Part shown: positions 19,854-28,464 of the stretch, piece by piece
How the letters are laid out: the number at the start of each line of letters is the position of its first letter
Position numbering within the stretch: position 1 is the first letter of the stretch
From: Thioalkalivibrio halophilus
Lineage (GTDB): Bacteria; Pseudomonadota; Gammaproteobacteria; Ectothiorhodospirales; Ectothiorhodospiraceae
Direction: 5' to 3'
DNA: 60,592 nt
NCBI RefSeq assembly: GCF_001995255.1
Contig: NZ_MUZR01000006.1
Coordinates: 14,511-75,102, forward strand
Made by a program: the position numbers and the translations under genes
Notes under the pieces: model-generated
Told to the model about the DNA's origin: nothing
What the model saw: the letters and a program-made list of their open reading frames with translations, nothing else
The model's database searches: none

Positions 19854-20216
19854 ATGGACCGTATCTATTTGCGCGATCTCGAAATCCCCGCCGTGGTCGG
19901 CGTGTACGACTGGGAACAGCGCATGCAGCGCCCGCTGCGCTTCGATATCGAGCTGGCGGCGGATACTCGCGTGGCCGCCCACTCCGGCGAGATCGAAGAC
20001 ACGGTCGACTACGAGGCCGTGGCCAACGCGGTGCGGGCCATCGTGACCCGCGAACCCCACATCCTGCTCGAATCCCTCGCCGAGGAGATCGCCGAGACCC
20101 TGATGGCGCAGTTCGGTTCGCCGTGGCTGCGCATCACCCTGGGCAAACCGGGCGCGGTCGCCGGGGTGCGCGAGGTTGGCATCACCATCGAACGCGGGTC
20201 GCTCGCTACTGACTGA
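19854..20216 (+). CDS. folB: Dihydroneopterin aldolase
   Basis: A 120-aa FolB that converts 7,8-dihydroneopterin to 6-hydroxymethyl-dihydropterin plus glycolaldehyde in folate synthesis. It shows IYLRDLEIPAVVGVYDWEQ, DTVDYEAVANAV and the catalytic Lys in RITLGKPGAVAGVREVGI. Length is typical. ATG 19854 is divergent from the amidoligase gene across about 144 bases. No strong Shine-Dalgarno sequence is visible. Confidence 0.96.
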   Translation: MDRIYLRDLEIPAVVGVYDWEQRMQRPLRFDIELAADTRVAAHSGEIEDTVDYEAVANAVRAIVTREPHILLESLAEEIAETLMAQFGSPWLRITLGKPGAVAGVREVGITIERGSLATD

Positions 20217-20353
20217 CCCCGGCGAGCGGCGCCGGCCCGGTCGGCGGAACGTCTCCCCGCGTCCGGCTTCTCTGTCCCCGTACTCCTTTTTGTAACGCCT
20301 TTCCCTCGGGGCGCCCGTTCTGGTGGCATCCCCGGCTCTTCCTGCCCTCTTCT

Positions 20354-20395
20354 GGTGCGCCTGCACCTTGTGATTGCACCCGTTCGTGGCAATCA
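20354..20395 (+). promoter_or_regulatory. Candidate NtrC enhancer sites
   Basis: Two palindromic elements lie 60-100 bases upstream of a sigma-54 promoter. The first (20354-20367) is GGTGC-GCCT-GCACC. The second (20371-20395) has perfect 7-bp arms TGATTGC/GCAATCA and an inner TGCACC close to the NtrC half-site consensus. Their centres are about 22 bp apart, roughly two helical turns. Position and sequence fit NtrC control of the downstream gcw_chp-glnK-amtB genes. This is inference from consensus matching. Confidence 0.6.
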
Positions 20396-20454
20396 CCCGT
20401 GGTTTGCCCGCAACAGCGTTGCATAAAACCGGATTTTGCCCCGTTTCACGTTTC

Positions 20455-20470
20455 TGGCACGCCCCCTGCA
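20455..20470 (+). promoter_or_regulatory. Sigma-54 (-24/-12) promoter
   Basis: TGGCACGCCCCCTGCA matches the sigma-54 consensus, with GG at 20456-20457 and GC at 20468-20469 separated by exactly 10 bases. Transcription would start near 20480, giving a leader of about 45 bases before the Gcw_chp start at 20527. The 310-base gap 20217-20526 contains no gene and seems to serve as this control region. Confidence 0.8.
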
Positions 20471-20526
20471 AGGAACGGGTGTCGACAAGCAGCGACATCC
20501 AGAAAACACGCAGAGGGAGTCAATCA

Positions 20527-21240
20527 ATGAAGAAATTCGCTTATTCCGCCGTCGCCACCGCGATCCTGGCCGTCGGGTCCACCGGGGGTGTCGTCTTTAC
20601 TTCCAGCGCGGCCGCCGAGGTGTCAGTCAATATCGGCGTGGTTTCCAATTACTTTTTCCGCGGCTTCTCCGAGACCGATGATGGCGCTGCCATTCAGGGC
20701 GGCGTTGATTACGAGCACGCCTCCGGTTTTTACGCCGGAACCTGGACCTCCAATGTCGACTTCGGAGATTCGACCAGCTACGAGCTGGATCTGTACGCCG
20801 GGTACGCCGATGAGTTCGATAACGGTTTTGGCTATGACGTCGGTTATATCTATTACGCCTACCCCGATGCCCGTGATGAGGACGGATCGCTGAGTGCCGA
20901 TTTCGGTGAAGTGTACGGCGAGGTGAGCTTCGATACCGGACCGGTCGGTCTGTACGGCGGTCTGGCCTGGGTCGTCAACGACAGCGACGACTCGGCCCTG
21001 GAAGACGATGATCGTTATTACTACGCCGGGCTCGAGGTGCCCTTCGCCGAGGTCTACGCGATGGATTTTCTCGTCGGGCGTACTGACTTTGATGATTCCG
21101 ATGCTGACAACTACACCCATTACACCGCCAGTCTGACGCGGGATGCCGCCGAATTCGGCGAGTTCAGCTTCAATCTCGAGTACGAGGACGAGTTCGACAA
21201 GGACGTGAAGGCGTGGGTGGGCTGGTCCACCAGCTTCTGA
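20527..21240 (+). CDS. Gcw_chp (TIGR02001) family outer-membrane protein
   Basis: A 237-aa protein with a clear Sec signal peptide (MKKFAYSAVATAILAVGSTG, cleavage near SSAAAEV). The acidic, Tyr/Gly-rich beta-strand pattern ends in an aromatic terminus (WVGWSTSF), typical of a small outer-membrane beta-barrel. It opens with the family-like SVNIGVVSNYFFRGFSETDD. The function of the family is unknown. It lies behind a sigma-54 promoter and 65 bases before glnK, so it is probably induced by nitrogen limitation and may be a porin for ammonium or another nitrogen source (inference). Base use is less GC-rich than its neighbours. Confidence 0.85.
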   Translation: MKKFAYSAVATAILAVGSTGGVVFTSSAAAEVSVNIGVVSNYFFRGFSETDDGAAIQGGVDYEHASGFYAGTWTSNVDFGDSTSYELDLYAGYADEFDNGFGYDVGYIYYAYPDARDEDGSLSADFGEVYGEVSFDTGPVGLYGGLAWVVNDSDDSALEDDDRYYYAGLEVPFAEVYAMDFLVGRTDFDDSDADNYTHYTASLTRDAAEFGEFSFNLEYEDEFDKDVKAWVGWSTSF

Positions 21241-21263
21241 ATCGTTCATTCCTCCATTGCTGA

Positions 21264-21644
<381 letters not shown>

Positions 21645-21683
21645 GCGCCCATCTCGGTCATTATTAGATGAGGTAATCCGAAA

Positions 21684-22934
21684 ATGGATATCGAACAGCA
21701 AGTCGTCGAGGTGGCCTACGCCCTTGACACCTTTTATTTCCTGATGGCCGGCGCGCTGGTCATGTGGATGGCCGCGGGCTTTACCATGCTCGAGGCCGGC
21801 ATGGTGCGCACCAAGAGCGTGGCCGAGATCCTCACCAAGAACATCTCCCTTTATTCCATCGCCTCGGTCATGTACATGCTGATTGGCTACAACATCATGT
21901 ACAGCGACGGGCTCACCTCGTTGATCCCGGGCCTGGGCTTCTTTATCACCGGTGACAACGCCGTGTCCGAGGTGCTGGGCAGCGGTGGCGATATCTACTA
22001 CTCCGACCGCGCGGACTTCTTCTTCCAGGTGGTGTTCGTGGCGACCGCGATGTCGATTGTGTCCGGTGCGGTGGCCGAACGCATGAAGCTGTGGGCCTTC
22101 CTCGCCTTCGCCGTAGTCCTGACCGGCGTGATCTACCCGATCCAGGGCTTCTGGAGCTGGGGTGGCGGTATGCTGGACCAGATCGGCTATCTCGACTACG
22201 CCGGCTCGGGCATCGTCCACTTCACCGGTGCCGTCGCTGCGCTGGCCGGCGTCCTGCTGCTGGGGGCGCGCAAGGGCAAGTACGGCAAGGACGGCCGGAT
22301 CAACGCGATCCCGGGCTCCAGCATGCCGCTGGCGACCCTGGGTGTGCTGATCCTGTGGCTGGGCTGGTTCGGTTTCAACGGCGGCTCCGAGCTCAAGGTG
22401 TCCGACGTTGAATCTGCGAACGCCGTGGCGGCCGTGTTCACCAACACCAACCTGGCCGCAGCCGGGGGCGTGATTGCCGCGCTGATCACCACTCGCCTGA
22501 TGTTCGGCAAGGCCGATCTGACCATGGCCCTGAACGGTGCGATCGCCGGTCTGGTGTCGATCACGGCCGAGCCGATGATGCCCAGCCCGCTGCTGGCGAC
22601 CTTCATCGGTGCCGTGGGTGGTGTGATCGTGGTGTTCTCCATCGTCGCGCTGGACAAGGTCAAGATCGATGACCCGGTGGGTGCCATCTCGGCCCACGGC
22701 ACGGCCGGCATCTGGGGTGTCCTCGCGGTGCTGCTGTCCAACCCGGATGCGACCTTCGTGGCGCAGATCGCGGGTCTGGCGGCGATCTTCGTCTTCGTCT
22801 TCCTCGCCAGCCTGCTGGTGTGGTTCATCCTCAAGATGGCCATGGGCATCCGCCTGGGCGAAGAGGAAGAAGAGCTGGGCGCCGACGTGACCGAATGCGG
22901 CCTCGAGGCCTACCCCGAGTTCACGAACAAGTAA
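21684..22934 (+). CDS. amtB: Ammonium transporter
   Basis: A 416-aa Amt/Rh channel with about 11 membrane helices. The signatures MLEAGMVRTKSVAEILTKN, GSGIVHFTGAVAALAG (first pore His) and DDPVGAISAHGTAGIWG (second pore His) are present. It begins directly with the first core helix and lacks the E. coli-type signal peptide. It forms an ammonium uptake operon with glnK and the outer-membrane protein, controlled by nitrogen status. Two hairpin terminators follow. Confidence 0.95.
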   Translation: MDIEQQVVEVAYALDTFYFLMAGALVMWMAAGFTMLEAGMVRTKSVAEILTKNISLYSIASVMYMLIGYNIMYSDGLTSLIPGLGFFITGDNAVSEVLGSGGDIYYSDRADFFFQVVFVATAMSIVSGAVAERMKLWAFLAFAVVLTGVIYPIQGFWSWGGGMLDQIGYLDYAGSGIVHFTGAVAALAGVLLLGARKGKYGKDGRINAIPGSSMPLATLGVLILWLGWFGFNGGSELKVSDVESANAVAAVFTNTNLAAAGGVIAALITTRLMFGKADLTMALNGAIAGLVSITAEPMMPSPLLATFIGAVGGVIVVFSIVALDKVKIDDPVGAISAHGTAGIWGVLAVLLSNPDATFVAQIAGLAAIFVFVFLASLLVWFILKMAMGIRLGEEEEELGADVTECGLEAYPEFTNK

Positions 22935-22966
22935 CGCGAAACCCATAGCCTGTACGCAGGCTGGAC

Positions 22967-22986
22967 GGGGCCGGAAGGCCGGCCCC
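22967..22986 (+). terminator. Hairpin after amtB
   Basis: A perfect 8-bp stem GGGGCCGG/CCGGCCCC with loop AAGG lies 32 bases after the amtB stop. No T-run follows, so it may be an mRNA 3' stabiliser or a weak terminator ahead of the stronger one at 23048. Confidence 0.55.
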
Positions 22987-23047
22987 GCAACTTGTCTCCT
23001 CCGACGCCGACAGCACGGTCTCTCCCGGGACCCGGAAGTTGGCCTTC

Positions 23048-23075
23048 AGGGCGCCCTCGCGGCGCCCTCTTTTTT
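23048..23075 (+). terminator. Rho-independent terminator of the glnK-amtB operon
   Basis: Stem AGGGCGCC/GGCGCCCT with loop CTCGC, followed by CTTTTTT. This is a textbook intrinsic terminator. The rest of the gap to 23257 holds a TTGACA at 23127-23132 that could be a -35 box for the sensor kinase gene, but a -10 at standard spacing was not found. Confidence 0.85.
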
Positions 23076-23257
23076 GTGACCGGCAGCACCCGCCATCTGT
23101 CATGTCCTCCCGGTATTGCGGGTAAGTTGACATTTGTGAGTGCTATCTTTTCAGAAGTTGCCCTGTGGCAAAAAGGCGTCCATATTAAGGGGGTTTGGCG
23201 GGCAGGAAGCTCTCCCTCGATTCCCGAGGATTGCAGCCGCGGGAGGCGCAAAATGCC

Positions 23258-24922
23258 ATGAAACTCCAGCTTTCCACTTCGGGGCGCGCGGCTCCGGGCG
23301 CGTGGCTGATCCGGCCGGATCGGGACTGGCGTCACAAGACTGGCTGGCGGATCGCGCTTGTGATGCTTGTTCTGACCGCGGCTCTCGCGCTGCCGGTCGT
23401 GCTGGCTCTGGCCCTCAATCCATGGATCGTTCGGGACTCCCCTCCGGACGGGGGGACAGCCGTGGTGCAGCTCGCGGCCCTGATCCTCGCGTTGCTGGTG
23501 ATCCTGACCCTGCCGCTGCTTGCCTATCGTTACCTTGTCAGGCCGCTGTTCCACCTGCGGCACTGGGCGCAGCGGGTTCGAGGCGGCAACCTGGCTGCCC
23601 GTATCCCGACTCCGCAGCGTGGGGAGTTCGATGAGCTGGCGCGTGACGTGAATGGCCTGACAGAACGGCTCGAACGACTCACGCGCGACATGCGCGAGGA
23701 GGTTCGGACCCAGACCGAACGGCTGGAACAGAAGTCGCGCAGCCTCCAGATCCTTTACGAGGTCGCCAGCAGCATCAACACGTCCCGCGATCTGGACGAG
23801 CTGCTTGCCCGTTTTCTTGCCCGTACCCAGGAGACCCTGGGCGCGGCCGCAGCCACCGCGCGGCTGGTCACGCCGGACGGGCAGATGCGCCTGGTCGCGA
23901 ACATCGGATTCCGCCGCGACGAGCGGCAGTGCCGGCACCTGCTGCCGCTGGGCCGGTGCCTGTGCGGCCAGGTCGCCAGCGATGGAGGCATGGAGGTGCA
24001 GGAGGGCGTGCGCGACTGCGGCCGGATCGAAGGCGGTGAATATGACGATTCGCTGTCGATGATGGCCGTGTCCCTGCAGCACCAGGGACGCACCCTCGGG
24101 GTCTACAGCCTGTTTTTCGAGCAGCCCCCCGGAGAGCTTTCGGAGGACATGCGTGGCCTGTTGACCAGCATCGGGCAGCACCTGGGCATGGCGATCGAGA
24201 AGTCCCGTCTGGACGAGCAGGCACGGCGCGGCGAGGTCATGGAGGAACGCGCCCGCATGTCGCACGAACTGCATGATTCGCTGGCGCAGACCCTGGCCAG
24301 CCTGCGTTTCCGGGTCGGAGCGCTGAATGAATCGCTGCCCGCGGACAGTCCGGACCAGGTGCGGCGGGAAGCGGATTCGCTCTGGCGCAGCCTTGATCAG
24401 GCCAATCAGGAATTGCGCGAGTTGATCCGTCATTTCCGGGCCCCGCCTGTCAGCCATCACGGACTGGATGTGGACATCGATCCGCTTATCGCACGTTTTC
24501 GCGAGGAAACGGGTGTGAACACCTTCGTGCAGAAGGACTGGGACGGTCGGCGGATGCCCGAGTCGATGGAAACCGAGGTTCTGCGGATCGTGCAGGAGGC
24601 ACTGTGCAATGCCGGCAAGCATGCCGAGCCCCGGAACGTGCGGGTGCTCCTGCGCAGCGACTCCGCCCATCGCGTCGTGGTGATGATCGAGGACGACGGG
24701 CGGGGTGCCGACCTGGGTTCGTGCACCGCCGGAGAAGGCGAGCACATCGGCTTCAATGTGATGCAAAGGCGCGCGGAACGGATCGGCGCGGATCTGCGCA
24801 TCGAAAGCGAGCCGGGCGAGGGGACGCGGGTGAGTCTGAGCGTTCCCTATCCCGAGGATCGGGCCGTCTCATTCATTCCCCGGGGACAGGGCGATGACGA
24901 AACACGTATTGCTGATCGATGA
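23258..24922 (+). CDS. NarX/NarQ-type sensor histidine kinase
   Basis: A 554-aa membrane kinase with two hydrophobic segments (about 29-52 and 75-97) flanking a short periplasmic loop, then HAMP (VRPLFHLRHWAQRVRGGNL), a coiled coil, a GAF domain rich in Cys (RQCRHLLPLGRCLCGQVAS, DCGR) and a HisKA_3 domain with phospho-acceptor His in SHELHDSLAQTLA. An HATPase domain (ALCNAGKHAE, EDDGRG) ends it. The Cys-rich middle resembles the central module of NarX. The periplasmic loop is much shorter than in nitrate-sensing NarX, so the ligand is uncertain. ATG 23258 follows gggagg. The 3' end overlaps the regulator gene by 29 bases. Confidence 0.9.
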   Translation: MKLQLSTSGRAAPGAWLIRPDRDWRHKTGWRIALVMLVLTAALALPVVLALALNPWIVRDSPPDGGTAVVQLAALILALLVILTLPLLAYRYLVRPLFHLRHWAQRVRGGNLAARIPTPQRGEFDELARDVNGLTERLERLTRDMREEVRTQTERLEQKSRSLQILYEVASSINTSRDLDELLARFLARTQETLGAAAATARLVTPDGQMRLVANIGFRRDERQCRHLLPLGRCLCGQVASDGGMEVQEGVRDCGRIEGGEYDDSLSMMAVSLQHQGRTLGVYSLFFEQPPGELSEDMRGLLTSIGQHLGMAIEKSRLDEQARRGEVMEERARMSHELHDSLAQTLASLRFRVGALNESLPADSPDQVRREADSLWRSLDQANQELRELIRHFRAPPVSHHGLDVDIDPLIARFREETGVNTFVQKDWDGRRMPESMETEVLRIVQEALCNAGKHAEPRNVRVLLRSDSAHRVVVMIEDDGRGADLGSCTAGEGEHIGFNVMQRRAERIGADLRIESEPGEGTRVSLSVPYPEDRAVSFIPRGQGDDETRIADR

Positions 24923-25571
24923 CCATGCGCTGTTCCGCGAGGGACTGCAGGAACTGCTGACCCGTCGGGGGGTCGATACCGTGACCACCGCAGCCGATGG
25001 TGAGACTGGCATCGAACTGGCGGCACGCGAGCGGCCCGATATCGTTCTGCTGGACATCCGCATGTCGGGAATGCAGGGGCCGGATGTCCTGCGGCAGCTC
25101 CGGCGCGCGGGTCTGGCCATGCCGGTGGTGATGCTGACGACCAGTCACGAGGAAGGCGACCTGGTGGAATGCCTGCGCAACGGCGCTCAGGGTTACCTGC
25201 TGAAGGACATGGATCCGGACGATCTGACAGGGGCGCTGGAGGACATCCTCGGGGGGCAGACCGTGGTGGCTCCCCGCCTCGCGCAGCTGCTGGCCAGGGT
25301 GGTGCAGGGGCAGCCCGATCAGGAAGAAGACCTCGATCCCTTTGCGCGCCTGACTCCGCGCGAATTCGAGATCCTGGGCCTGCTGGCGGAAGGGCGCAGC
25401 AACAAGGTGATCGCGCAGAAACTGGGGATCTCCGACGGTACCGTGAAACTGCACGTCAAGGCGATCCTGCGCAAGCTGGGGCTGAACTCGCGGGTGGAGG
25501 CCGCGGTGCTGGCGGTTCAGCATGGTCTGCCCCGCAGGGAGCCAGCGGGCGAGGTCTCGCGGGGAGATTGA
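24894..25571 (+). CDS. NarL/FixJ-family response regulator
   Basis: A 225-aa regulator with a receiver domain (acidic pair DDH near residue 9, phospho-acceptor Asp in IVLLDIRMSGMQGP, Lys in YLLKDMDPDD) and a LuxR-type HTH (LTPREFEILGLLAEGRSNKVIAQKLGISDGTVKLHVKAIL). It overlaps the kinase gene, so the two are cognate. The pair may respond to nitrate/nitrite or a redox signal; the targets are unknown. Its 3' end converges on the S24-like gene 12 bases away. Confidence 0.93.
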   Translation: MTKHVLLIDDHALFREGLQELLTRRGVDTVTTAADGETGIELAARERPDIVLLDIRMSGMQGPDVLRQLRRAGLAMPVVMLTTSHEEGDLVECLRNGAQGYLLKDMDPDDLTGALEDILGGQTVVAPRLAQLLARVVQGQPDQEEDLDPFARLTPREFEILGLLAEGRSNKVIAQKLGISDGTVKLHVKAILRKLGLNSRVEAAVLAVQHGLPRREPAGEVSRGD

Positions 25572-25583
25572 GCGAAGGGTGGA

Positions 25584-25940
25584 TCAGGCGTAGTGCTTGT
25601 TCCCAGAACGCCGACGTCCGGCGCGCTGGACCACCACCCCGATCACCGCCTGACGATCCGCCAGTTCCAGTCGGCGCTGATCCTCCTGCAGCGCCTGCAG
25701 GTACCAGGCGTCGTCCTCCATGATCAGCTGGCGCAGCAGATATTCGTCGTCGTGCCGGGCAACCACGAAACTGCCGTTCTCGATTGCGCCCGACGGATCC
25801 ACGATCACGATCACCCCGTGCTCGAATTCCGGTGCCATGCTGTTGCCCAGCACGCGCAGGGCGAAGGGCTCCGCACTGGAGCAGCCGCTTCCCATGCCCG
25901 CCGGGTCCATCGCCGGGTTCGGCCTCGACTGTTGCGGCAT
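25584..25940 (-). CDS. S24-like (LexA/UmuD peptidase fold) protein, catalytic Lys replaced
   Basis: A 118-aa single-domain protein without a DNA-binding domain. The Ser motif is present (LRVLGNSMAPEF, Ser34). The usual Lys of the Ser/Lys dyad falls at Arg70 in the aligned segment HDDEYLLRQL. It is therefore probably a sensory or binding module rather than a self-cleaving protease, or uses an altered dyad. ATG 25940 has an agaggaga RBS. It lies 41 bases downstream of cysG and is probably co-transcribed with it. Confidence 0.78.
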   Translation of the reverse strand: MPQQSRPNPAMDPAGMGSGCSSAEPFALRVLGNSMAPEFEHGVIVIVDPSGAIENGSFVVARHDDEYLLRQLIMEDDAWYLQALQEDQRRLELADRQAVIGVVVQRAGRRRSGNKHYA

Positions 25941-25981
25941 ACGGGGTCTCCTCTGGTGGTGGCGGGGAGAGTGGGCGGGGT

Positions 25982-27454
25982 TCAGCCGGCCTGCTCGGCC
26001 GTTCCGGTCGCGCCGCGGGTCTCCGGGGTGGTGCACGAGGCGAACAGGCTCCCCCGGGTGGGCGGCGCATCCGGCCGGAACCACTGCAGCCGCTGCTGCA
26101 GGGCCACCACGCTGCCCACGATGATGAGAGTGGGCGGCTGGACCTCTTCCCCTTTAACGATGTCCGGGAGGGTCTCCAGGGTACCCACCAGCACGCGCTG
26201 ATTCTGGGTGGTGCCCTGTTCCACCAGCGCGGCGGGGGTGGAGGCAGGCAGGCCGTGGGCGGCCATTTCCCGGCAGATGATGGGCAGCCCCGATAGCCCC
26301 ATGTAGAACACCACGGTCTGGTGCGGCTGGGCCAGCATGTCCCAGTTGAGGTCGATGGTCCCGTCCTGCAGATGTCCGGTCGCAAAGACCAGCGCCTGGG
26401 CGTGATCGCGGTGGGTGAGGGGGATCCCGGCGAACGAGGCGCAGCCGGCCGCGGCGGTGATCCCGGGCACCAGCTGGAACGGGATCCCGTGCTGCATCAG
26501 GCGGTCCACTTCTTCGCCCCCGCGGCCGAAGATGAACGGGTCGCCGCCCTTGAGTCGCAATACCCGCTTGCCTTCCTGTGCCAGCCGGATCAGCAGGTCG
26601 TTGATGTCCCCCTGTGGCAGCGTGTGGTGGTTGCGTTTCTTGCCGGCGTAGATCCGTTCGGCGTCACGGCGCACCAGTTCCAGGATCGCCGGGGAGACCA
26701 GGTTGTCGTATACCACCACGTCGGCCCGCTGCATCAGACGCAGCGCGCGGAAGGTCAGCAGGTCCGGGTCGCCGGGGCCGGCGCCGACCAGGAAGACCTC
26801 GCCACCGGTGTCGCGGGCGTCCACGCCCGCGTCCAGGGCTTTGTCCAGGGTCTCGCCGGCGGCCCGCTCACGCCCGGAAAGAAAGAGTTCCATCACCGGG
26901 CCCTCCAGAACCCGTTCCCAGAAGCGCCGGCGCAGCTCGGTATTCGGGATGCAGCGCTTTGCGCGTTCGCGAAACCCCTCGACCAGGGTCGCCAGGCGGC
27001 CGTAGGAGGCCGGAACCAGGCTTTCGATGCGCGCGCGCAACAGCCGCGCGAGTACCGGTGAGGTCCCGCCGGTGGAGATGGCGATCTGCAGGGGCGAGCG
27101 GTCGACCATGGCGGGCGTGATGAAGCTGCACAGGTCCGGCTGGTCGACCACGTTCACCGCGATGCCGTGCTGCTGGCCGCATTGCGAGACCCGACGGTTG
27201 ACTTCCTGGTCATCGGTGGCGGCCACCACCAGCACCCGCCCATGAATATCGTCTTCGCGGAAGCCGCGCTCGACATGCTCGATCTCTCCGCGGGACTGCA
27301 GTGCGGTCAGTTCCAGACACAGCTCCGGCGAGACCACCGTGACCCGGCCGCCGGCCTTGCGCAGCAGATCGATTTTGCGGGCCGCCACTACCCCGCCCCC
27401 GACCACCAGACAGGAGCGGTCACGGATGCGCATGAAAATCGGAAAAAAGTCCAT
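25982..27454 (-). CDS. cysG: Siroheme synthase (trifunctional)
   Basis: A 490-aa multifunctional enzyme. The N-terminal precorrin-2 dehydrogenase/ferrochelatase part (NAD motif LVVGGGVVAARKIDLLRKAG) is followed by uroporphyrinogen-III C-methyltransferase (VGAGPGDPDLLTFRALRLMQ, LRLKGGDPFIFGRGGEEV, VPGITAAAGCASFAGIPLTH). It makes siroheme, the cofactor of DsrAB encoded 6 kb away, which gives a functional link. A C-terminal tail of about 30 residues past the core is variable. ATG 27454 gives MDFFPIFM; the frame stays open upstream but lacks homology. Confidence 0.96.
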   Translation of the reverse strand: MDFFPIFMRIRDRSCLVVGGGVVAARKIDLLRKAGGRVTVVSPELCLELTALQSRGEIEHVERGFREDDIHGRVLVVAATDDQEVNRRVSQCGQQHGIAVNVVDQPDLCSFITPAMVDRSPLQIAISTGGTSPVLARLLRARIESLVPASYGRLATLVEGFRERAKRCIPNTELRRRFWERVLEGPVMELFLSGRERAAGETLDKALDAGVDARDTGGEVFLVGAGPGDPDLLTFRALRLMQRADVVVYDNLVSPAILELVRRDAERIYAGKKRNHHTLPQGDINDLLIRLAQEGKRVLRLKGGDPFIFGRGGEEVDRLMQHGIPFQLVPGITAAAGCASFAGIPLTHRDHAQALVFATGHLQDGTIDLNWDMLAQPHQTVVFYMGLSGLPIICREMAAHGLPASTPAALVEQGTTQNQRVLVGTLETLPDIVKGEEVQPPTLIIVGSVVALQQRLQWFRPDAPPTRGSLFASCTTPETRGATGTAEQAG

Positions 27455-27474
27455 TGGTGCGGTCCCCGCTCGTG

Positions 27475-27750
27475 TCAGCCGTTGCCGGCCTGCGGCAGCC
27501 GGTCCTCGAGTTCGCCATCCATGTCCAGTTCCACCAGTTCTTCGAAGCCCCCGACGTGGTCTTCGCCGAAATAGATCTGCGGAACCTCGGTCTGCCCGGT
27601 GATCCGTTCCAGTTTCGCGAGCGATTCGGGCGTGTCCGCGATCTCGATCTTTTCCAGTTGCTCCGTCAGTCCGCGCCGTTCCAGCAGGCGTTCGGCACGC
27701 TCGCAATAGGGGCAGTCGCTGCGGTAATACATCCGTATGGCGGTCATCAT
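27475..27750 (-). CDS. Glutaredoxin
   Basis: A 91-aa thioredoxin-fold dithiol glutaredoxin with CPYC active site (YRSDCPYCERAERLL), the cis-Pro motif EVPQIYFG and the glutathione-binding GGFEEL. ATG codons at 27750 and 27747 are both possible; GAGG lies 4-7 bases upstream. It sits 20 bases upstream of cysG in the same direction. A thiol role near sulfur-oxidation genes is plausible but not specific. Confidence 0.92.
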   Translation of the reverse strand: MMTAIRMYYRSDCPYCERAERLLERRGLTEQLEKIEIADTPESLAKLERITGQTEVPQIYFGEDHVGGFEELVELDMDGELEDRLPQAGNG

Positions 27751-27793
27751 CGAACCTCGTGCGCGTGGGAGGGCTGGACGGCGCCATCGGGCC

Positions 27794-28258
27794 TCAGCCG
27801 TCGAGCAGCTCCAGTTCGTCGGGGTCGAAGCCGGCCTGCGCGTACCAGTAGCGGGCTGCTTCCGGGTCGGGGTCCACGCCTTCCCCCCGGGCATACAGCA
27901 TCGCGAGGGTGGTCCGGGAGCCGGCCAGGCCCTGGCGGGCGGCCCGTTCGAGCCAGAGCACGGCCTGCTGTGGGTCCTGTTTCACGCATTCCCCGGAAAG
28001 AAACATGAAGCCCAGGCCGTGCTGGGCGAGCGGATCGCCCTGTTCGGCGGCTGCCCGCATCCAGTGGAAGGCCGCGTCCGGTCGGGCCACGCCGGCCAGG
28101 CCGGTCTGGTGCATGATTGCGACGCGATACTGGGCTTCCGGGTGGCCGGACTCCGCCAGCGGCAGGAGCAGGCCCATCGCGCGCGAGAACTCTCGGGCTT
28201 CAAACGCCGCGATACCGCTGCGCAGCGCCATCGCGGTGTCGTCATCGCTGTGGGTCAT
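27794..28258 (-). CDS. Sel1-repeat (TPR-like) protein
   Basis: A 154-aa cytoplasmic protein with three to four Sel1-like repeats: ESGHPEAQYRVAIMHQTG, EQGDPLAQHGLGFMFLSGE, and ARQGLAGSRTTLAMLYARGE. These are protein-interaction solenoids. It starts at ATG 28258 and lies 43 bases upstream of the glutaredoxin gene, so it probably heads a sel1-grx-cysG-S24 operon. Function is unknown. Confidence 0.83.
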   Translation of the reverse strand: MTHSDDDTAMALRSGIAAFEAREFSRAMGLLLPLAESGHPEAQYRVAIMHQTGLAGVARPDAAFHWMRAAAEQGDPLAQHGLGFMFLSGECVKQDPQQAVLWLERAARQGLAGSRTTLAMLYARGEGVDPDPEAARYWYAQAGFDPDELELLDG

Positions 28259-28359
28259 GGGTGCGCGCACTCGCCTGGACGGGTGGGTGGCCGGGCCCTC
28301 GACACGGGCAGGCCCGTTCAAGTGTTCGCCTCGAATGATCGCGCAAAGCCGCGGGGCCG

Positions 28360-28381
28360 TAACCCTCTCAATAGGGGTATA
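28360..28381. promoter_or_regulatory. Imperfect palindrome between divergent genes
   Basis: ACCCT and AGGGGT arms separated by a short AT-containing spacer (28362-28379), flanked by TA on both sides. It resembles the C-tract/G-tract palindromes upstream of the 67-aa and TauD-like genes. It lies 86 bases before the TrpD-like start and 102 before the Sel1 start, and could serve either gene. Confidence 0.4.
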
Positions 28382-28464
28382 TGCTGCCTGCCCGGGCATG
28401 GATATTCTCGCGTTTGCGGGGTGCGCCCCGACAACCCGATCTCAGGCTCCACGACAGGTTGCCC

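Noticed and set aside
23190-23215. Sigma-54 promoter before the NarX-like gene
   Set aside because: A GG-N10-GC spacing exists, but the -12 element reads AAGC and the -24 element is poor, so it is likely chance.
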